Below are positions 27,073 through 35,780 of a DNA stretch of 64,000 bases, in pieces. A program made the position numbers and the translations under genes. A model generated the notes under the pieces. It had not been told where the DNA came from, did no database searches, and was given only the letters and a program-made list of their open reading frames with translations. Within the stretch, counting starts at the first letter, position 1. Every line of letters starts with the position of its first letter. The DNA is taken from NCBI RefSeq assembly GCF_001550095.1, contig NZ_LRUC01000047.1, positions 1-64,000 of the forward strand, read 5' to 3'. This DNA is from Celeribacter ethanolicus (GTDB taxonomy: Bacteria > Pseudomonadota > Alphaproteobacteria > Rhodobacterales > Rhodobacteraceae).

Positions 27073-28473
27073 TTAGAGCGAGCCGAGCACGTCGCGCACG
27101 TCCTGACATGAAAACTGTGTTTCCGCGGCCAGAAAGGCAATGGCCGTCTCTGGCAAGGGGGCGGGAGCGAGCGCTGCGGCTTTGCGCACCAATCCCCTGC
27201 GCAGACGGTTCATGTCGACATCGCGCAGCTTCATCTGAGACGGGTGTTCGGGGATCAGCACCGATTGGCCCGGGCGTTCGAGATCGGGATCGCCGCGCCG
27301 GATGTCGATGCCACGCGCCCGTGCGAATGTGAGCTGAGCCGAGGGCTGTTTGCCGGCGCCTGCATATTCGGTTTCCTGCACGACGATGGTCTGATCCTCA
27401 TCCATCTCCTGCGCCAGAACGAAGGCGGCGGCGAGCGAAACATTGCCCGCCGGACCGCGCTCCATCCCTTCGAGACGGGCGAGCGCTTCGGTCATGTAGA
27501 ACACCTCGCCCTGTTTCAAAAGCAGGTAGCGATCCATGTAGCGCAGCACCCGCGCGGCATTGCGCGGCACATCGGTGCGGTCCGGCCAACCCGCGAAGGG
27601 GACACCGAACCCGGTGTGACCGGTGGTGAAATGCTTGCGGTTGAAATCCCGATCGCTGGCCATATGCAGCCCGGTCAGATCGACGCTGGCGCCGATCACC
27701 TGGGTGTCGAAGGCACCGGCCTTGCGCAGCCCACGTGCTGTGCCCGTCAGGTTGCCACCGCCCGCATGGGTGCAAATCACCGCATCGGGCGCGCGCCCGG
27801 TCACGGCCTGCATCTGTTCGACGATCTCGACGCCCAGAGGCTCGACCCCTGCGATGGCAAAGGGCGTATAGAGCGAGGCGTTGAAATAGCCGGTGTCTTC
27901 GAGCACGCGCAGGAAGCTGTAGAACAGTTCCGGCCCGACCGAGAGCTGCATGACCTCGGCACCGTAAATCTCGCAGGCCCGCCCCTTTTCAAGGATCTCA
28001 GGCTGGCCGATGCCATGGCTGTCGAACACCTCCTGTACGACAATGCAGTCGAGATCGCGTTTCGCCGCCTGACTGGCCACCGCCGCGCCGTAATTGCCGC
28101 TGGTGGCGGAGACGACGCCCTTGAACCCAGCCACCTTGGCGTGATGCAGGCTCAACGCGGCCCGGCGCGCCTTGTAACTGCCCGAGGGGTTCGCCGCCTC
28201 GTCCTTGACGAAAATCCGCGCGCCTTTGCCCTTGGGCGCAAGTTTGCGCGCAAGCCGGGTGAGTTGGCGCAATTCGATCAGCGCGGTGTTGCCAACGGCG
28301 GATTGCACCTGAATCTCGCGCACCTGATTGAGCGTGTAGGGCACCAAGTCCATCATCGCCTCGTAATCGAAGGCAATCGGGTCCTGCATGAAGGGGGTAT
28401 AATCGAGTCCCAGCGAAGACAGCATGATCTCCGCCTTGCGGGCCATCACCGCAGCGTAACTGTTGTCCGTCAT
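27073..28473 (-). CDS. ortB: 2-amino-4-oxopentanoate thiolase, beta (PLP) subunit
   Basis: A 466-aa fold-type II PLP enzyme matching OrtB. With OrtA it cleaves 2-amino-4-oxopentanoate with CoA to acetyl-CoA and alanine. The PLP lysine is in ANPSGSYKARRAA (Lys101), the phosphate loop is in AVICTHAGGGNLTGTARGL, and SATSGNYGAAVASQAAKRD is the family helix. I chose the ATG at 28473, one base after the ortA stop, behind AAGGAGAGC; an upstream in-frame codon at 28491 lies inside ortA. It is the last gene of a dctP-dctQ-dctM-ord-ortA-ortB series. The enzyme is classically from ornithine-fermenting clostridia, so its presence in this background is unusual. Confidence 0.9.
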   Translation of the reverse strand: MTDNSYAAVMARKAEIMLSSLGLDYTPFMQDPIAFDYEAMMDLVPYTLNQVREIQVQSAVGNTALIELRQLTRLARKLAPKGKGARIFVKDEAANPSGSYKARRAALSLHHAKVAGFKGVVSATSGNYGAAVASQAAKRDLDCIVVQEVFDSHGIGQPEILEKGRACEIYGAEVMQLSVGPELFYSFLRVLEDTGYFNASLYTPFAIAGVEPLGVEIVEQMQAVTGRAPDAVICTHAGGGNLTGTARGLRKAGAFDTQVIGASVDLTGLHMASDRDFNRKHFTTGHTGFGVPFAGWPDRTDVPRNAARVLRYMDRYLLLKQGEVFYMTEALARLEGMERGPAGNVSLAAAFVLAQEMDEDQTIVVQETEYAGAGKQPSAQLTFARARGIDIRRGDPDLERPGQSVLIPEHPSQMKLRDVDMNRLRRGLVRKAAALAPAPLPETAIAFLAAETQFSCQDVRDVLGSL

Positions 28474-28474
28474 T

Positions 28475-28795
28475 TCAGCTCTCCTTGGCACCGCGCATCA
28501 GGGCGACCAGATCGTCGCCTGCCGCCAAAAGTTCCGGCACGGCCTGTCCGAAATCATGACCATAGGCCGGGTTCACAGCGATCAGACGGCCCGTCATCTC
28601 GCGACCGATGGCCGTACGGATGGTCACCTCGTCGCCGAGACCTGCCGCGTCGGTGATCAGCCAGCCCTTGGTCCGCATCTCGAGCGGCACCGCGCGGGTT
28701 TCGTCCGGCAGGTTGACGGGGCGTTGCTCCGGTGTCAGGACGATGCGATGAATTTGCACCCAATCGCCGGCCTGTGCCTGTTCTGTCATGGTCAT
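28475..28795 (-). CDS. ortA: 2-amino-4-oxopentanoate thiolase, alpha subunit
   Basis: A 106-aa small subunit of the OrtAB thiolase. It is a compact beta-rich protein with the family blocks GDWVQIHRIVLTPEQRP, GWLITDAAGLGDEVTIRTA and LIAVNPAYGHDFGQAVPEL. It has no catalytic PLP of its own and forms the active complex with OrtB, encoded next. The ATG at 28795 overlaps the ord stop by 4 bp, and ortB begins one base after this stop, so the three genes are tightly coupled. The length agrees with the family. Confidence 0.9.
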   Translation of the reverse strand: MTMTEQAQAGDWVQIHRIVLTPEQRPVNLPDETRAVPLEMRTKGWLITDAAGLGDEVTIRTAIGREMTGRLIAVNPAYGHDFGQAVPELLAAGDDLVALMRGAKES

Positions 28796-29826
28796 ACTTT
28801 CTCTTGCTCCTGAGGTTGAGGGGCGCGGGGGCTGGTCAGAGGCAGGTCGGTCAGATGCACGAGCCCGGGATTGGCGCGATGCAGGTAAGCAACCGCATTG
28901 ACCGCTGCCGCGGCTGTTCCGGCCCCGCCGCCGATTTCCGGGGACAGCACCATGTCGAGCGTCTGATCGCCGGTGATGACGATCCGGTCGGAGGTCTTCA
29001 CATCTTCCGCCTCAGGCCGGATCTGTTGCGGATGTTCAAGCCGCAGGACCTCGCGCCCGTCGGCATAGCCGGTGATGCAATGCAGACAGCCCGCCACCTG
29101 CCCCGGTGCGATGGTAAGCCAAGGGGTTTCACGGGCGACCCTGCTGAGGATCGGCATGCGCGTTTCTTCGACCCGGTCGATGCGCCAGCCGAGGTGTCCC
29201 GCGATCAGTGCGACGGATTGCGCGAAGCCGACATGACCGACCACCGTTCCCGCAGCCAACGCTTTGGTGAATTCCGCCTCGCTCAAACCGACGCCCTGAC
29301 TTTGCAAGACACTGGGGCCGAAATCCGACAGGTCGTTGGTGCGAATGGCCCGAATGTGATCGACCCGCCCACAGGGCACGGTCAGCGCCAGAACCAGCAT
29401 GTCCATGGCAAAGCCGGGATTGACCCCGGTGCCGAGGACACGCCGTCCATGGGCCTTGGCCACCATATCGAGACGCGCCGCCAGATCGGCATCGGCAGCT
29501 TCGGGAAAAGTCATTTCCTCAGCAATGGAGATGACATCGTGGCCGTGGCTCAGACAGGTCTCGATCGCACCCGCAACCTGATGCAGGAAAGAGGCGGTGG
29601 CCTGAAGCACCACGGCGCCCGAATGGGCCGCGAGCACCGCTTCCGCATCGTCGGAGATCGTCAGATCCGGTGCCTCCGGCATTTCAAGCAGGTCGTGCAG
29701 AGAAGTCCCCTTTTTCGCAGGATCGAGGTCGATGGCCCCCACGATTTGGTGGCCGCGCTCGATGACAAGGCGCGCAATCCTCCGCCCCATGGCCCCGAGG
29801 CCATAGAGAATAATGTCTTTTTGCAT
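28792..29826 (-). CDS. ord: 2,4-diaminopentanoate dehydrogenase
   Basis: A 344-aa Rossmann-fold dehydrogenase (DILYGLGAMGRRIARLVIER near the N terminus) matching Ord. This enzyme oxidatively deaminates 2,4-diaminopentanoate to 2-amino-4-oxopentanoate, the substrate of OrtAB. Typical text includes EEMTFPEAADADLAARLDMV and GTGVNPGFAMDMLVLALT. I chose the ATG at 29826, behind AAGGACTG; the longer frame from 29868 overlaps dctM and lacks a site. Ord and OrtAB form the lower branch of the ornithine pathway. The ornithine aminomutase OraSE, which would make the substrate, is not in this cluster, so the substrate may be imported by the adjoining TRAP system. Confidence 0.88.
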   Translation of the reverse strand: MQKDIILYGLGAMGRRIARLVIERGHQIVGAIDLDPAKKGTSLHDLLEMPEAPDLTISDDAEAVLAAHSGAVVLQATASFLHQVAGAIETCLSHGHDVISIAEEMTFPEAADADLAARLDMVAKAHGRRVLGTGVNPGFAMDMLVLALTVPCGRVDHIRAIRTNDLSDFGPSVLQSQGVGLSEAEFTKALAAGTVVGHVGFAQSVALIAGHLGWRIDRVEETRMPILSRVARETPWLTIAPGQVAGCLHCITGYADGREVLRLEHPQQIRPEAEDVKTSDRIVITGDQTLDMVLSPEIGGGAGTAAAAVNAVAYLHRANPGLVHLTDLPLTSPRAPQPQEQEKV

Positions 29827-29854
29827 GGTCAGTCCTTTGTAGAAAACGCCCCGA

Positions 29855-31138
29855 TCAGCCGAGACCAAGCCAATGCGGCAGGCTCAAAGAGAGGGCGGGA
29901 AACAGCACGATGAGAAGCAGAACCAGAAGTTCCACGAGCATGAAGGGCAGGATGCCGCGGGCGACCTCCTCGAATTTGACCGAGCCGACGGAAGAAGCGA
30001 CAAACAGGCAGGCGCCAAGCGGCGGGGTGATCAGCGCGATATTGAGGTTGACCACCATGACGATGGCAAAATGCAGCGGGTCGATCCCCATCTGCACCGC
30101 CATCGGATGCAGGATCGGACCGAGGATGATCAGCACGGCGGTCATCTCCATGAACATGCCGATAACCAAAAGCGCCCCGGTGACGATCAGAAGAAACACC
30201 ACAGGATTGTCGCTGATCCCGCCGAGCATCTGCGCCAACTCGCGCGGCGCGCCTTGCTTGGCCAGCACCCAGCCGAGGATCGAAGCGGCGGCGAGGATGA
30301 TGAAAATCGACCCCGATGCCCGAACCATTTCGTAGAGCACATCCCAAAGATCGCGCAGCCCGAAGTTGCGATAGACCAGCACCCCAATCAGAAGGGCATA
30401 GACCACCGCCACGGCGGCGGCTTCGGTCGGGGTAAACACCCCGCCCAGAATGCCGCCCAGAATGATCAGCGGCATCAGCAGCGGCAGAAGCGCGGCGCGA
30501 AACGCCTGCCCCAACGGCGGCACCTCGCGGTCGAGCGTGGCAATCGGAAGGTCGTCGCGCTTCGCGCGCCAGCCGACATAGGCCATCAGTGCCGCCGCCA
30601 TGACCAACCCCGGCACAATCCCGGCGGCAAACAGCCCGGCAATCGAGACCTGCATGAGAGAGCCGTAAATCACCATAATGATCGAGGGCGGGATGATCGG
30701 CCCGATCACCGAAGACGCGGCGGTCAACGCGGCGGCAAAGCGCGGCGAATAGCCCTGTTTCGCCATTGTGGGGATCATCATCCGGCCAATTGCAGCGGTA
30801 TCAGCCACGGCGGCGCCAGTGAGACCGGCAAAGAACACCGAGACGAGGATATTGACATGCGCCAGCGCCCCGCGCACCCGCCCGACCAACGCATTTGCGA
30901 GATCGACCAGACGATCCGTGATCCGAATGCGGTTCATGATGTCGCCCGCAAGAATAAAGAACGGCATGGCCATCAGGGAAAACATGTCGATACCGGAAAA
31001 CAGCCGCATCGGCACGAGACGCAACAGGCTCGGCCCGTCGGCGAAGGACAGCGCGGCAAGGGCGACGATGCCGATGGCAAACCCCAGAGGCGTTCCCAAG
31101 ACCACGAGGGCGGCAAAGATCAGAACGAGACTGAGCAT
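29855..31138 (-). CDS. dctM: TRAP transporter large permease DctM
   Basis: A 427-aa multi-spanning protein of the DctM family (about 12 helices), with family signatures GDIMNRIRITDRLVDLANALVG-like text near residue 65, a SSVIGPIIPPSIIMVIYG loop, and MIPTMAKQGYSPRFAAALTA. Together with DctQ and the periplasmic receptor DctP it drives Na+- or H+-coupled uptake, usually of carboxylates or amino-acid-like acids. Its ATG shares one base with the dctQ stop (TGATG). It is followed by ord after 28 bp, which ties transport to Ord/OrtAB catabolism. Confidence 0.93.
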   Translation of the reverse strand: MLSLVLIFAALVVLGTPLGFAIGIVALAALSFADGPSLLRLVPMRLFSGIDMFSLMAMPFFILAGDIMNRIRITDRLVDLANALVGRVRGALAHVNILVSVFFAGLTGAAVADTAAIGRMMIPTMAKQGYSPRFAAALTAASSVIGPIIPPSIIMVIYGSLMQVSIAGLFAAGIVPGLVMAAALMAYVGWRAKRDDLPIATLDREVPPLGQAFRAALLPLLMPLIILGGILGGVFTPTEAAAVAVVYALLIGVLVYRNFGLRDLWDVLYEMVRASGSIFIILAAASILGWVLAKQGAPRELAQMLGGISDNPVVFLLIVTGALLVIGMFMEMTAVLIILGPILHPMAVQMGIDPLHFAIVMVVNLNIALITPPLGACLFVASSVGSVKFEEVARGILPFMLVELLVLLLIVLFPALSLSLPHWLGLG

Positions 31139-31668
31139 CAGAACGCGCCTCCGCCGGGAATATGATTGTCTTCAACGACCTCTGCGTCGAGGAGGTTGAG
31201 AAGCGTGTGCAGGATGTGCTGGATCAGGATGGCGACCCCCGCGACCGGCACGGAGAGCATGGGCCAGAACATCGACAGACCGAGACCCGGGGCGGCCTGG
31301 CGTGCGCCGCGCAAAGCGTTGGCCCAGCCTTCGGAGATCATCACCCAGAGAAACCACGCGATTGCCAAAGCGACGACCAGATCGCCGAGATGCCGGAGCA
31401 GCGCAGGCAACCGGTTGCGCAGGGCGTCGATCGCGATGTGATCGCCATGGCGCAGCGCCACCGAAGCCCCCACCAATCCGATCCAGATCATCAAATAGCG
31501 TGCAGCCGCCTCGGACCAGACCAGCGGTTCGAACAGGGCGTAGCGAAACACCGTTCCGGCCACCACGACCCCGACCATCGCCGCCCCGGCCAGCACCAGA
31601 GGCACCGCGACGACGATATTCACCAGTTTGGACAGCCGCCAAAGCGCTGTCACGATCTGCTGTTTCAT
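31138..31668 (-). CDS. dctQ: TRAP transporter small permease DctQ
   Basis: A 176-aa four-helix membrane protein of the DctQ family, with the helix pair around VVVAGTVFRYALFEPLVWSE and AARYLMIWIGLVGASVALRH, the most conserved stretch of these subunits. I chose the ATG at 31668 behind GGAGAGAC; the longer frame to 31818 runs back into dctP. It is coupled to dctM by a one-base overlap. The tail ends with a proline/glycine-rich cytosolic stretch. Confidence 0.9.
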   Translation of the reverse strand: MKQQIVTALWRLSKLVNIVVAVPLVLAGAAMVGVVVAGTVFRYALFEPLVWSEAAARYLMIWIGLVGASVALRHGDHIAIDALRNRLPALLRHLGDLVVALAIAWFLWVMISEGWANALRGARQAAPGLGLSMFWPMLSVPVAGVAILIQHILHTLLNLLDAEVVEDNHIPGGGAF

Positions 31669-31709
31669 CTTGTCTCTCCACCGATCCGTCCCGATCCCGG
31701 CGACCTCCA

Positions 31710-31740
31710 CCGGGCGCATCACGCCGGGCGGAGCGCCCGG
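31710..31740 (-). promoter_or_regulatory. Hairpin after dctP, before dctQ
   Basis: The arms CCGGGCGC (31710-31717) and GCGCCCGG (31733-31740) pair around a 15-base loop, directly after the dctP stop. No T-run follows. Such hairpins after binding-protein genes usually stabilise the upstream message, giving more receptor than permease. The other TRAP locus in this window has one in the same place. Confidence 0.5.
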
Positions 31741-31741
31741 G

Positions 31742-32785
31742 TCATTCGCCGTAAATCTCGGCTTCAGCGGTTGCGACAGCTTCGAGCAGAGACTGTCCGA
31801 GGGTGACGGCATCCGCACCGAATTCCGTTTCCATCGTGCCCATCACGGCGGGAACGGCAATCTCGCGGAAGGCGGTCATTTCCTCGGCATTCGGATAATA
31901 GACCTCAAGCCCGGCCTCTTTCAGGAACTCGGCGCCGTAGGTATTGGCCCGCAATGCGATCTTGGCCCCGCGCCCGGCGACCTTGGCGGTCTCGACAGCG
32001 GTGATGAAAATGCGCCGCTGCTCCGGTGTCAGGCTGGCGAGGAAGTCTTCGGAGGTCACCCACCAGTCGGCACCGTAGAGGTGGTTCGTCATCGTGGCGT
32101 AGCTCTGGACCTCCTGAAGATTGCCGATGGCGATGATCGGGATCGGATTGTGCTGGGCATCGACCACGCCGGTTTCGAGCGCCCCGTAAAGCTCGTCCCA
32201 CGGCACGGGCGTGGCTGCGGCACCGAGCGAATTCATCAACTCCATATGGCTCGGCACCGACATGGTGCGCACCTTGAGCCCGGCCATGTCTTCGGGCGAT
32301 TTCACCATATGGTCCGAGTTGGTGAAGACATAGAAATCCCCGGCGGTCACCCCCAGAAGATGCAAGCCTGTGGCCTCCGAAATCTGTGTGGTGAGCGCAT
32401 CGCCGAAGGGACCGTCGAACACCTGCTCTGCGACAATTTCATTGGGGAAAACGAAGGGCAGTTCGATGCCGTTGATCGCCGGGTAGAATTGCGCCAGACC
32501 GCCGACGGAGGCGATGTTGACCTGAATGATCCCGGCCTGGGTCAGGTCCATGCGCTCGCGTTGATTGCCAAGGGCACTGGCGGCCTGAATGTCGACGGCC
32601 ATATCGCCATTCGACATGCTTTCCACCATCTGCTTGAAGACGGTGGCGGACATATGCGCGGCGGACGCGGCGGTGTCGGCCGGTTCTTCATGCGCCAGTG
32701 TGATCGTCAGGCTCTGCGCCCAGAGCGGGGTCGCGGCCAGCATCAGCGCCGCAGAAGCGCAAAACGCGCGAAGGGGGGTGGTCAT
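31742..32785 (-). CDS. dctP: TRAP transporter periplasmic receptor DctP
   Basis: A 347-aa binding protein with signal peptide (MTTPLRAFCASAALMLAATP, cleavage after LWA). The mature part follows the DctP pattern: LTITLAHEEPADTAASAAHM, the GGLAQFYPAINGIELPFVFP hinge region, and the ligand-contact stretch GLKVRTMSVPSHMELMNSLG. The latter contains the Arg that clamps a ligand carboxylate in most DctP proteins. I chose the ATG at 32785 behind AGGAGAG. It is the first gene of the transporter-ort operon. The ligand is not determined; context suggests a diamino or amino-oxo acid. Confidence 0.92.
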   Translation of the reverse strand: MTTPLRAFCASAALMLAATPLWAQSLTITLAHEEPADTAASAAHMSATVFKQMVESMSNGDMAVDIQAASALGNQRERMDLTQAGIIQVNIASVGGLAQFYPAINGIELPFVFPNEIVAEQVFDGPFGDALTTQISEATGLHLLGVTAGDFYVFTNSDHMVKSPEDMAGLKVRTMSVPSHMELMNSLGAAATPVPWDELYGALETGVVDAQHNPIPIIAIGNLQEVQSYATMTNHLYGADWWVTSEDFLASLTPEQRRIFITAVETAKVAGRGAKIALRANTYGAEFLKEAGLEVYYPNAEEMTAFREIAVPAVMGTMETEFGADAVTLGQSLLEAVATAEAEIYGE

Positions 32786-32890
32786 GGAAACTCTCCTGTT
32801 GTGTCGGAACGGGTCTTTTGACCCTGTTTGTTTTTCCCCGTGCCTGTTTTCAGACACGCGGTATCGCGTGTGTATCGCGGTCAAAACTTC

Positions 32891-32929
32891 TGACGCCCGG
32901 CCACGATGATCTTACACCTGTGCCGTAAG
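32891..32929. promoter_or_regulatory. Putative LysR-type control site upstream of dctP
   Basis: Two features lie side by side about 105-145 bp upstream of dctP. One is a 20-base element at 32891-32910 that recurs with 17 of 20 matches at 33951-33970, in front of the LysR/M81 pair. The other is an inverted repeat, CTTAC-N9-GTAAG (32911-32929), of the T-N11-A style bound by LysR proteins. Binding by the adjacent LysR regulator is inference. Confidence 0.45.
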
Positions 32930-32986
32930 ATTTCCCGACCGATGCCTGCACAACAAGCAACGCTTCGGCACACCGGATTGCTGAAA

Positions 32987-33889
32987 TTAGAACGCAGACT
33001 CCCGCATGACCTGCGCAAGAATTGTGCAAAACCGTCGGGTCAGCGGTGGCAGATTGCGATGCAGACGCGACACCAATGCGATGCGCGACTGGCTGAGAGG
33101 CACGTCGGTGATCGGGCGGGCGACCACAAGCCCGCGGGCTTCTTCTTCTTCGAAACAACATTTCGGCAGGATCGTGATCCCCTGTCCCGTCAGGGCAAAT
33201 CCCATCAGCCCGTAGACCGAGTCGCATTGCATCGGCGGATCGAGTGTCACATCGGCCCGTGCCCGCAATCCCTGGTCGATCACATCACGGATGCCATAAC
33301 TGCTGTCTTGCGGGATCGAGATCGGATGATGTGCCAGATCGGCCAGACTGAGCGGGCCGTCGGGCATCCCGAAATCCGGAGCGCTGACGGCATAAAGCGG
33401 CGCGGGCACATCCGCCACGACCGTCACATCGCGATGTTTGGGCGGGTCGAAGGCCAGCCCGAGATCGGCTTCGTCGGCTGCCACAGCCCGCATCACCCCG
33501 GTGCTGCCCGACCGTGTTACGGTGAGTTTCACACCGGGGGCTTTCTTGCGAAACGCAGCAATGGCGGGGGTGATCAGACCATTGATCGTGCCCTCGACGC
33601 AATAGATGCGCAACTGCCCGCGCTGGAGATTGCGCAGGGCCTCGATCTCGCCCAAAGCCCAGGATTCATGACGCATCACCTTGCGCGCATGATCGGCAAA
33701 AATCTGGCCCGCCTCGGTGAGGCGCAACCCGCGCGCATGGCGTTCGAACAGCGGCACACCGAGATCTTCTTCGAGACCGGTGATCTTACGGCTCACGGCG
33801 GAGGCGGCGATGTTGAGTTTTTCCGAGGCTTTGCGGATCGAGCCTTCGGTCGCGACGGCCAGAAAGCAGTCGAGTTTTGAATCCAGCAT
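32987..33889 (-). CDS. LysR-family transcriptional regulator
   Basis: A 300-aa LysR protein: winged helix at residues 1-60 (FLAVATEGSIRKASEKLNIA, then SRKITGLEEDLGVPLFERHA) and a periplasmic-binding-like effector domain from about 90 to 295. It lies between the TRAP/ort operon and the divergent M81 peptidase gene, 200 bp from dctP, and is the natural regulator of both. The candidate target element occurs upstream of dctP and in the LysR/M81 intergenic space. The inducer is unknown, perhaps the TRAP ligand. Confidence 0.9.
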   Translation of the reverse strand: MLDSKLDCFLAVATEGSIRKASEKLNIAASAVSRKITGLEEDLGVPLFERHARGLRLTEAGQIFADHARKVMRHESWALGEIEALRNLQRGQLRIYCVEGTINGLITPAIAAFRKKAPGVKLTVTRSGSTGVMRAVAADEADLGLAFDPPKHRDVTVVADVPAPLYAVSAPDFGMPDGPLSLADLAHHPISIPQDSSYGIRDVIDQGLRARADVTLDPPMQCDSVYGLMGFALTGQGITILPKCCFEEEEARGLVVARPITDVPLSQSRIALVSRLHRNLPPLTRRFCTILAQVMRESAF

Positions 33890-33950
33890 GGGACCTCCCG
33901 TAAAAACCTGTTGCCTTGCCGCGCGGCTCTATACTACACCGACAGCATTC

Positions 33951-33970
33951 TGATGTCCGGCCACGATTTT
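33951..33970 (+). repeat. Second copy of the 20-base intergenic element
   Basis: TGATGTCCGGCCACGATTTT here matches TGACGCCCGGCCACGATGAT at 32891-32910, with the central CCGGCCACGAT exact. This copy lies in the 114-bp gap between the divergent LysR and M81 genes. Confidence 0.5.
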
Positions 33971-34003
33971 CTCCACCGCAGCAGCGGTACAAGGAAATCG
34001 GAT

Positions 34004-35521
34004 ATGCCAACCAAGGTTCTTCTCGCGCAATTCATGCACGAGACCAACACATTCTCCCACAGGGAAACGGACACGCCCGCCTTCCGCGGCTTCTATTGTT
34101 ATGAAGGTCCGGCGCTGATCCCGGCATTACGCGGCACCGCGAATGAAGTCGCAGGCTTTGTCGATGTGGCCGAGGCCGAGGGCTGGGAGCTTGTACCGAC
34201 GGTGGCGACCTTTGCCACACCGGGTGGTGCAGTGTCGGATCGGGCCTGGTCGGATTTTGCCGGCACCATCCTGCGGATCGCCCAGGAACAAGGCCCGTTC
34301 GACGGGGTTCTCTTGTCGCTGCACGGCGCGATGGTGCGCGCAGATGGACGGGATGGAGATGCGCTTTTGCTGCGTGAGTTGCGGCAGATCGTTGGGCCGG
34401 ACTGCCCGATTGCCGTGACGCTCGATCTGCACGCCAATCTTGCGCCGCAGATGGCGAAGGATGCCGAAATCCTGATGTCTTACAAGACGTTTCCTCATGT
34501 CGACATGCGCGGCACCGGGGCAAAGGCGGCACGGGCGCTGGCCGAGATTTTGCACGGACAGACCGATCTGCGGACTGTGATCCGCAAACTTCCGATGCTA
34601 ACCCTGCCCGAAGGCGGGCGCACTGATCGCGAGCCGATGCAAGGCCTGCAAAAACTGGCGCGCAGCTTGGAGGTCGATGCGCCGGAGATTTGCGACATTT
34701 CAATCAACGCCGGGTTTTCGCTTGCCGATGTGCCGGAAATCGGGCCATCGGTGACCGTCTGTCATCGCGATGCACCGGAGCGTGCCGCGCGGGTCGCCGA
34801 GCAGATTGCCGAGGCAATGTGGCAGGTGCGTGACGAGACCGGAGAACCCATTTTGACACCGACAGAAGCAGCGGAGCTTGCGCGCACGCATGCGGAAAAC
34901 GCGCCTTTGGTTCTGGCCGATCTGTCGGACAATCCCGGCGATGGCGCCTATGCCGATGCCACAGAAGTGCTCGGTGCACTGATAGAGAAAGGCGGCGACA
35001 ACATCCTTTTGGGTGCGTTGTGTGATCCCGATGCCGTGGCGCAGGCGCAGCACGCCGGAGTGGGTGCGCAGGTTGCCCTGTCCCTGGGCGGGCATAGCGC
35101 CCCCGAATTCGGTGGTGCCCCTCTGAAGGTCACAGCAGAGGTGCGAGCTCTGAGCGACGGCACCTTCATCTGCGACGGGCCCATGTGGAACGGTGTCGCG
35201 CAATCCTGCGGTACGGCGGCTCTCTTGCGGATCGAAGACGTGGATGTCTTGGTGTCGAGCATCCCGACCCAGGCCCTCGACATGGGAATCTTCAGGGCAC
35301 TCGGAGCGGAACCGACCCGCTACCGGGTCGTGGCTTTGAAATCGGTCCAACATTTCCGGGCGGCCTATACACCTTACGCCGCAAGAATTGCCCTTGTCGA
35401 TGGCGGCGGCCTGGCAAGTCCCCGCAGCGGTCGCAGGACCTATGATCGCATACCACGTCCGATCTACCCTTTGGATGAATGGCGCGGCACAGATTTTACA
35501 CACTCTGACAAACATACATGA
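34004..35521 (+). CDS. M81-family metallopeptidase (MlrC-like)
   Basis: A 505-aa protein of the M81/MlrC family, named after the third enzyme of microcystin breakdown but widespread in catabolic loci. It has the N-terminal LLAQFMHETNTFSHRETDTP with candidate metal ligands His and Glu, FDGVLLSLHGAMVRADGRDG, IAVTLDLHANLAPQMAKDAE and the C-terminal LADLSDNPGDGAYADATEVL. I chose the ATG at 34004 behind AAGGAAA; the frame opens upstream at 33911 but inside the promoter region. It is divergent from the LysR gene. These enzymes often cleave small peptides or amides, so it may release an amino acid for the neighbouring pathway. Confidence 0.88.
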   Translation: MPTKVLLAQFMHETNTFSHRETDTPAFRGFYCYEGPALIPALRGTANEVAGFVDVAEAEGWELVPTVATFATPGGAVSDRAWSDFAGTILRIAQEQGPFDGVLLSLHGAMVRADGRDGDALLLRELRQIVGPDCPIAVTLDLHANLAPQMAKDAEILMSYKTFPHVDMRGTGAKAARALAEILHGQTDLRTVIRKLPMLTLPEGGRTDREPMQGLQKLARSLEVDAPEICDISINAGFSLADVPEIGPSVTVCHRDAPERAARVAEQIAEAMWQVRDETGEPILTPTEAAELARTHAENAPLVLADLSDNPGDGAYADATEVLGALIEKGGDNILLGALCDPDAVAQAQHAGVGAQVALSLGGHSAPEFGGAPLKVTAEVRALSDGTFICDGPMWNGVAQSCGTAALLRIEDVDVLVSSIPTQALDMGIFRALGAEPTRYRVVALKSVQHFRAAYTPYAARIALVDGGGLASPRSGRRTYDRIPRPIYPLDEWRGTDFTHSDKHT

Positions 35522-35559
35522 TTGGAGATGGCCGGAACCCCAAGCGCCCCGCGGATATA

Positions 35560-35581
35560 TCGCCCCCCCTGTCGGGGGCGA
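35560..35581 (+). terminator. Possible terminator hairpin after the M81 gene
   Basis: The arms TCGCCCCC (35560-35567) and GGGGGCGA (35574-35581) form a GC-rich stem with a 6-base loop, 40 bp after the stop. There is no T-run, so it may be a Rho-assisted or processing end. Confidence 0.45.
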
Positions 35582-35780
35582 CCGGACGAACTCCCACAAA
35601 AACTGCATCCACTCAATGGGTGCCATCAGGGAAATCTGACGCAATCGGCTAAAACCGCAGTTCGCAGCCTTATACGCCTCTCCTCACTTCGCGCCTCATT
35701 GACAGCTATTGCGACGTCAGGCCACATGACTATCATGCGGCATACATCACAGAAGACTTAGAAACAAAGACCTACGGCGC

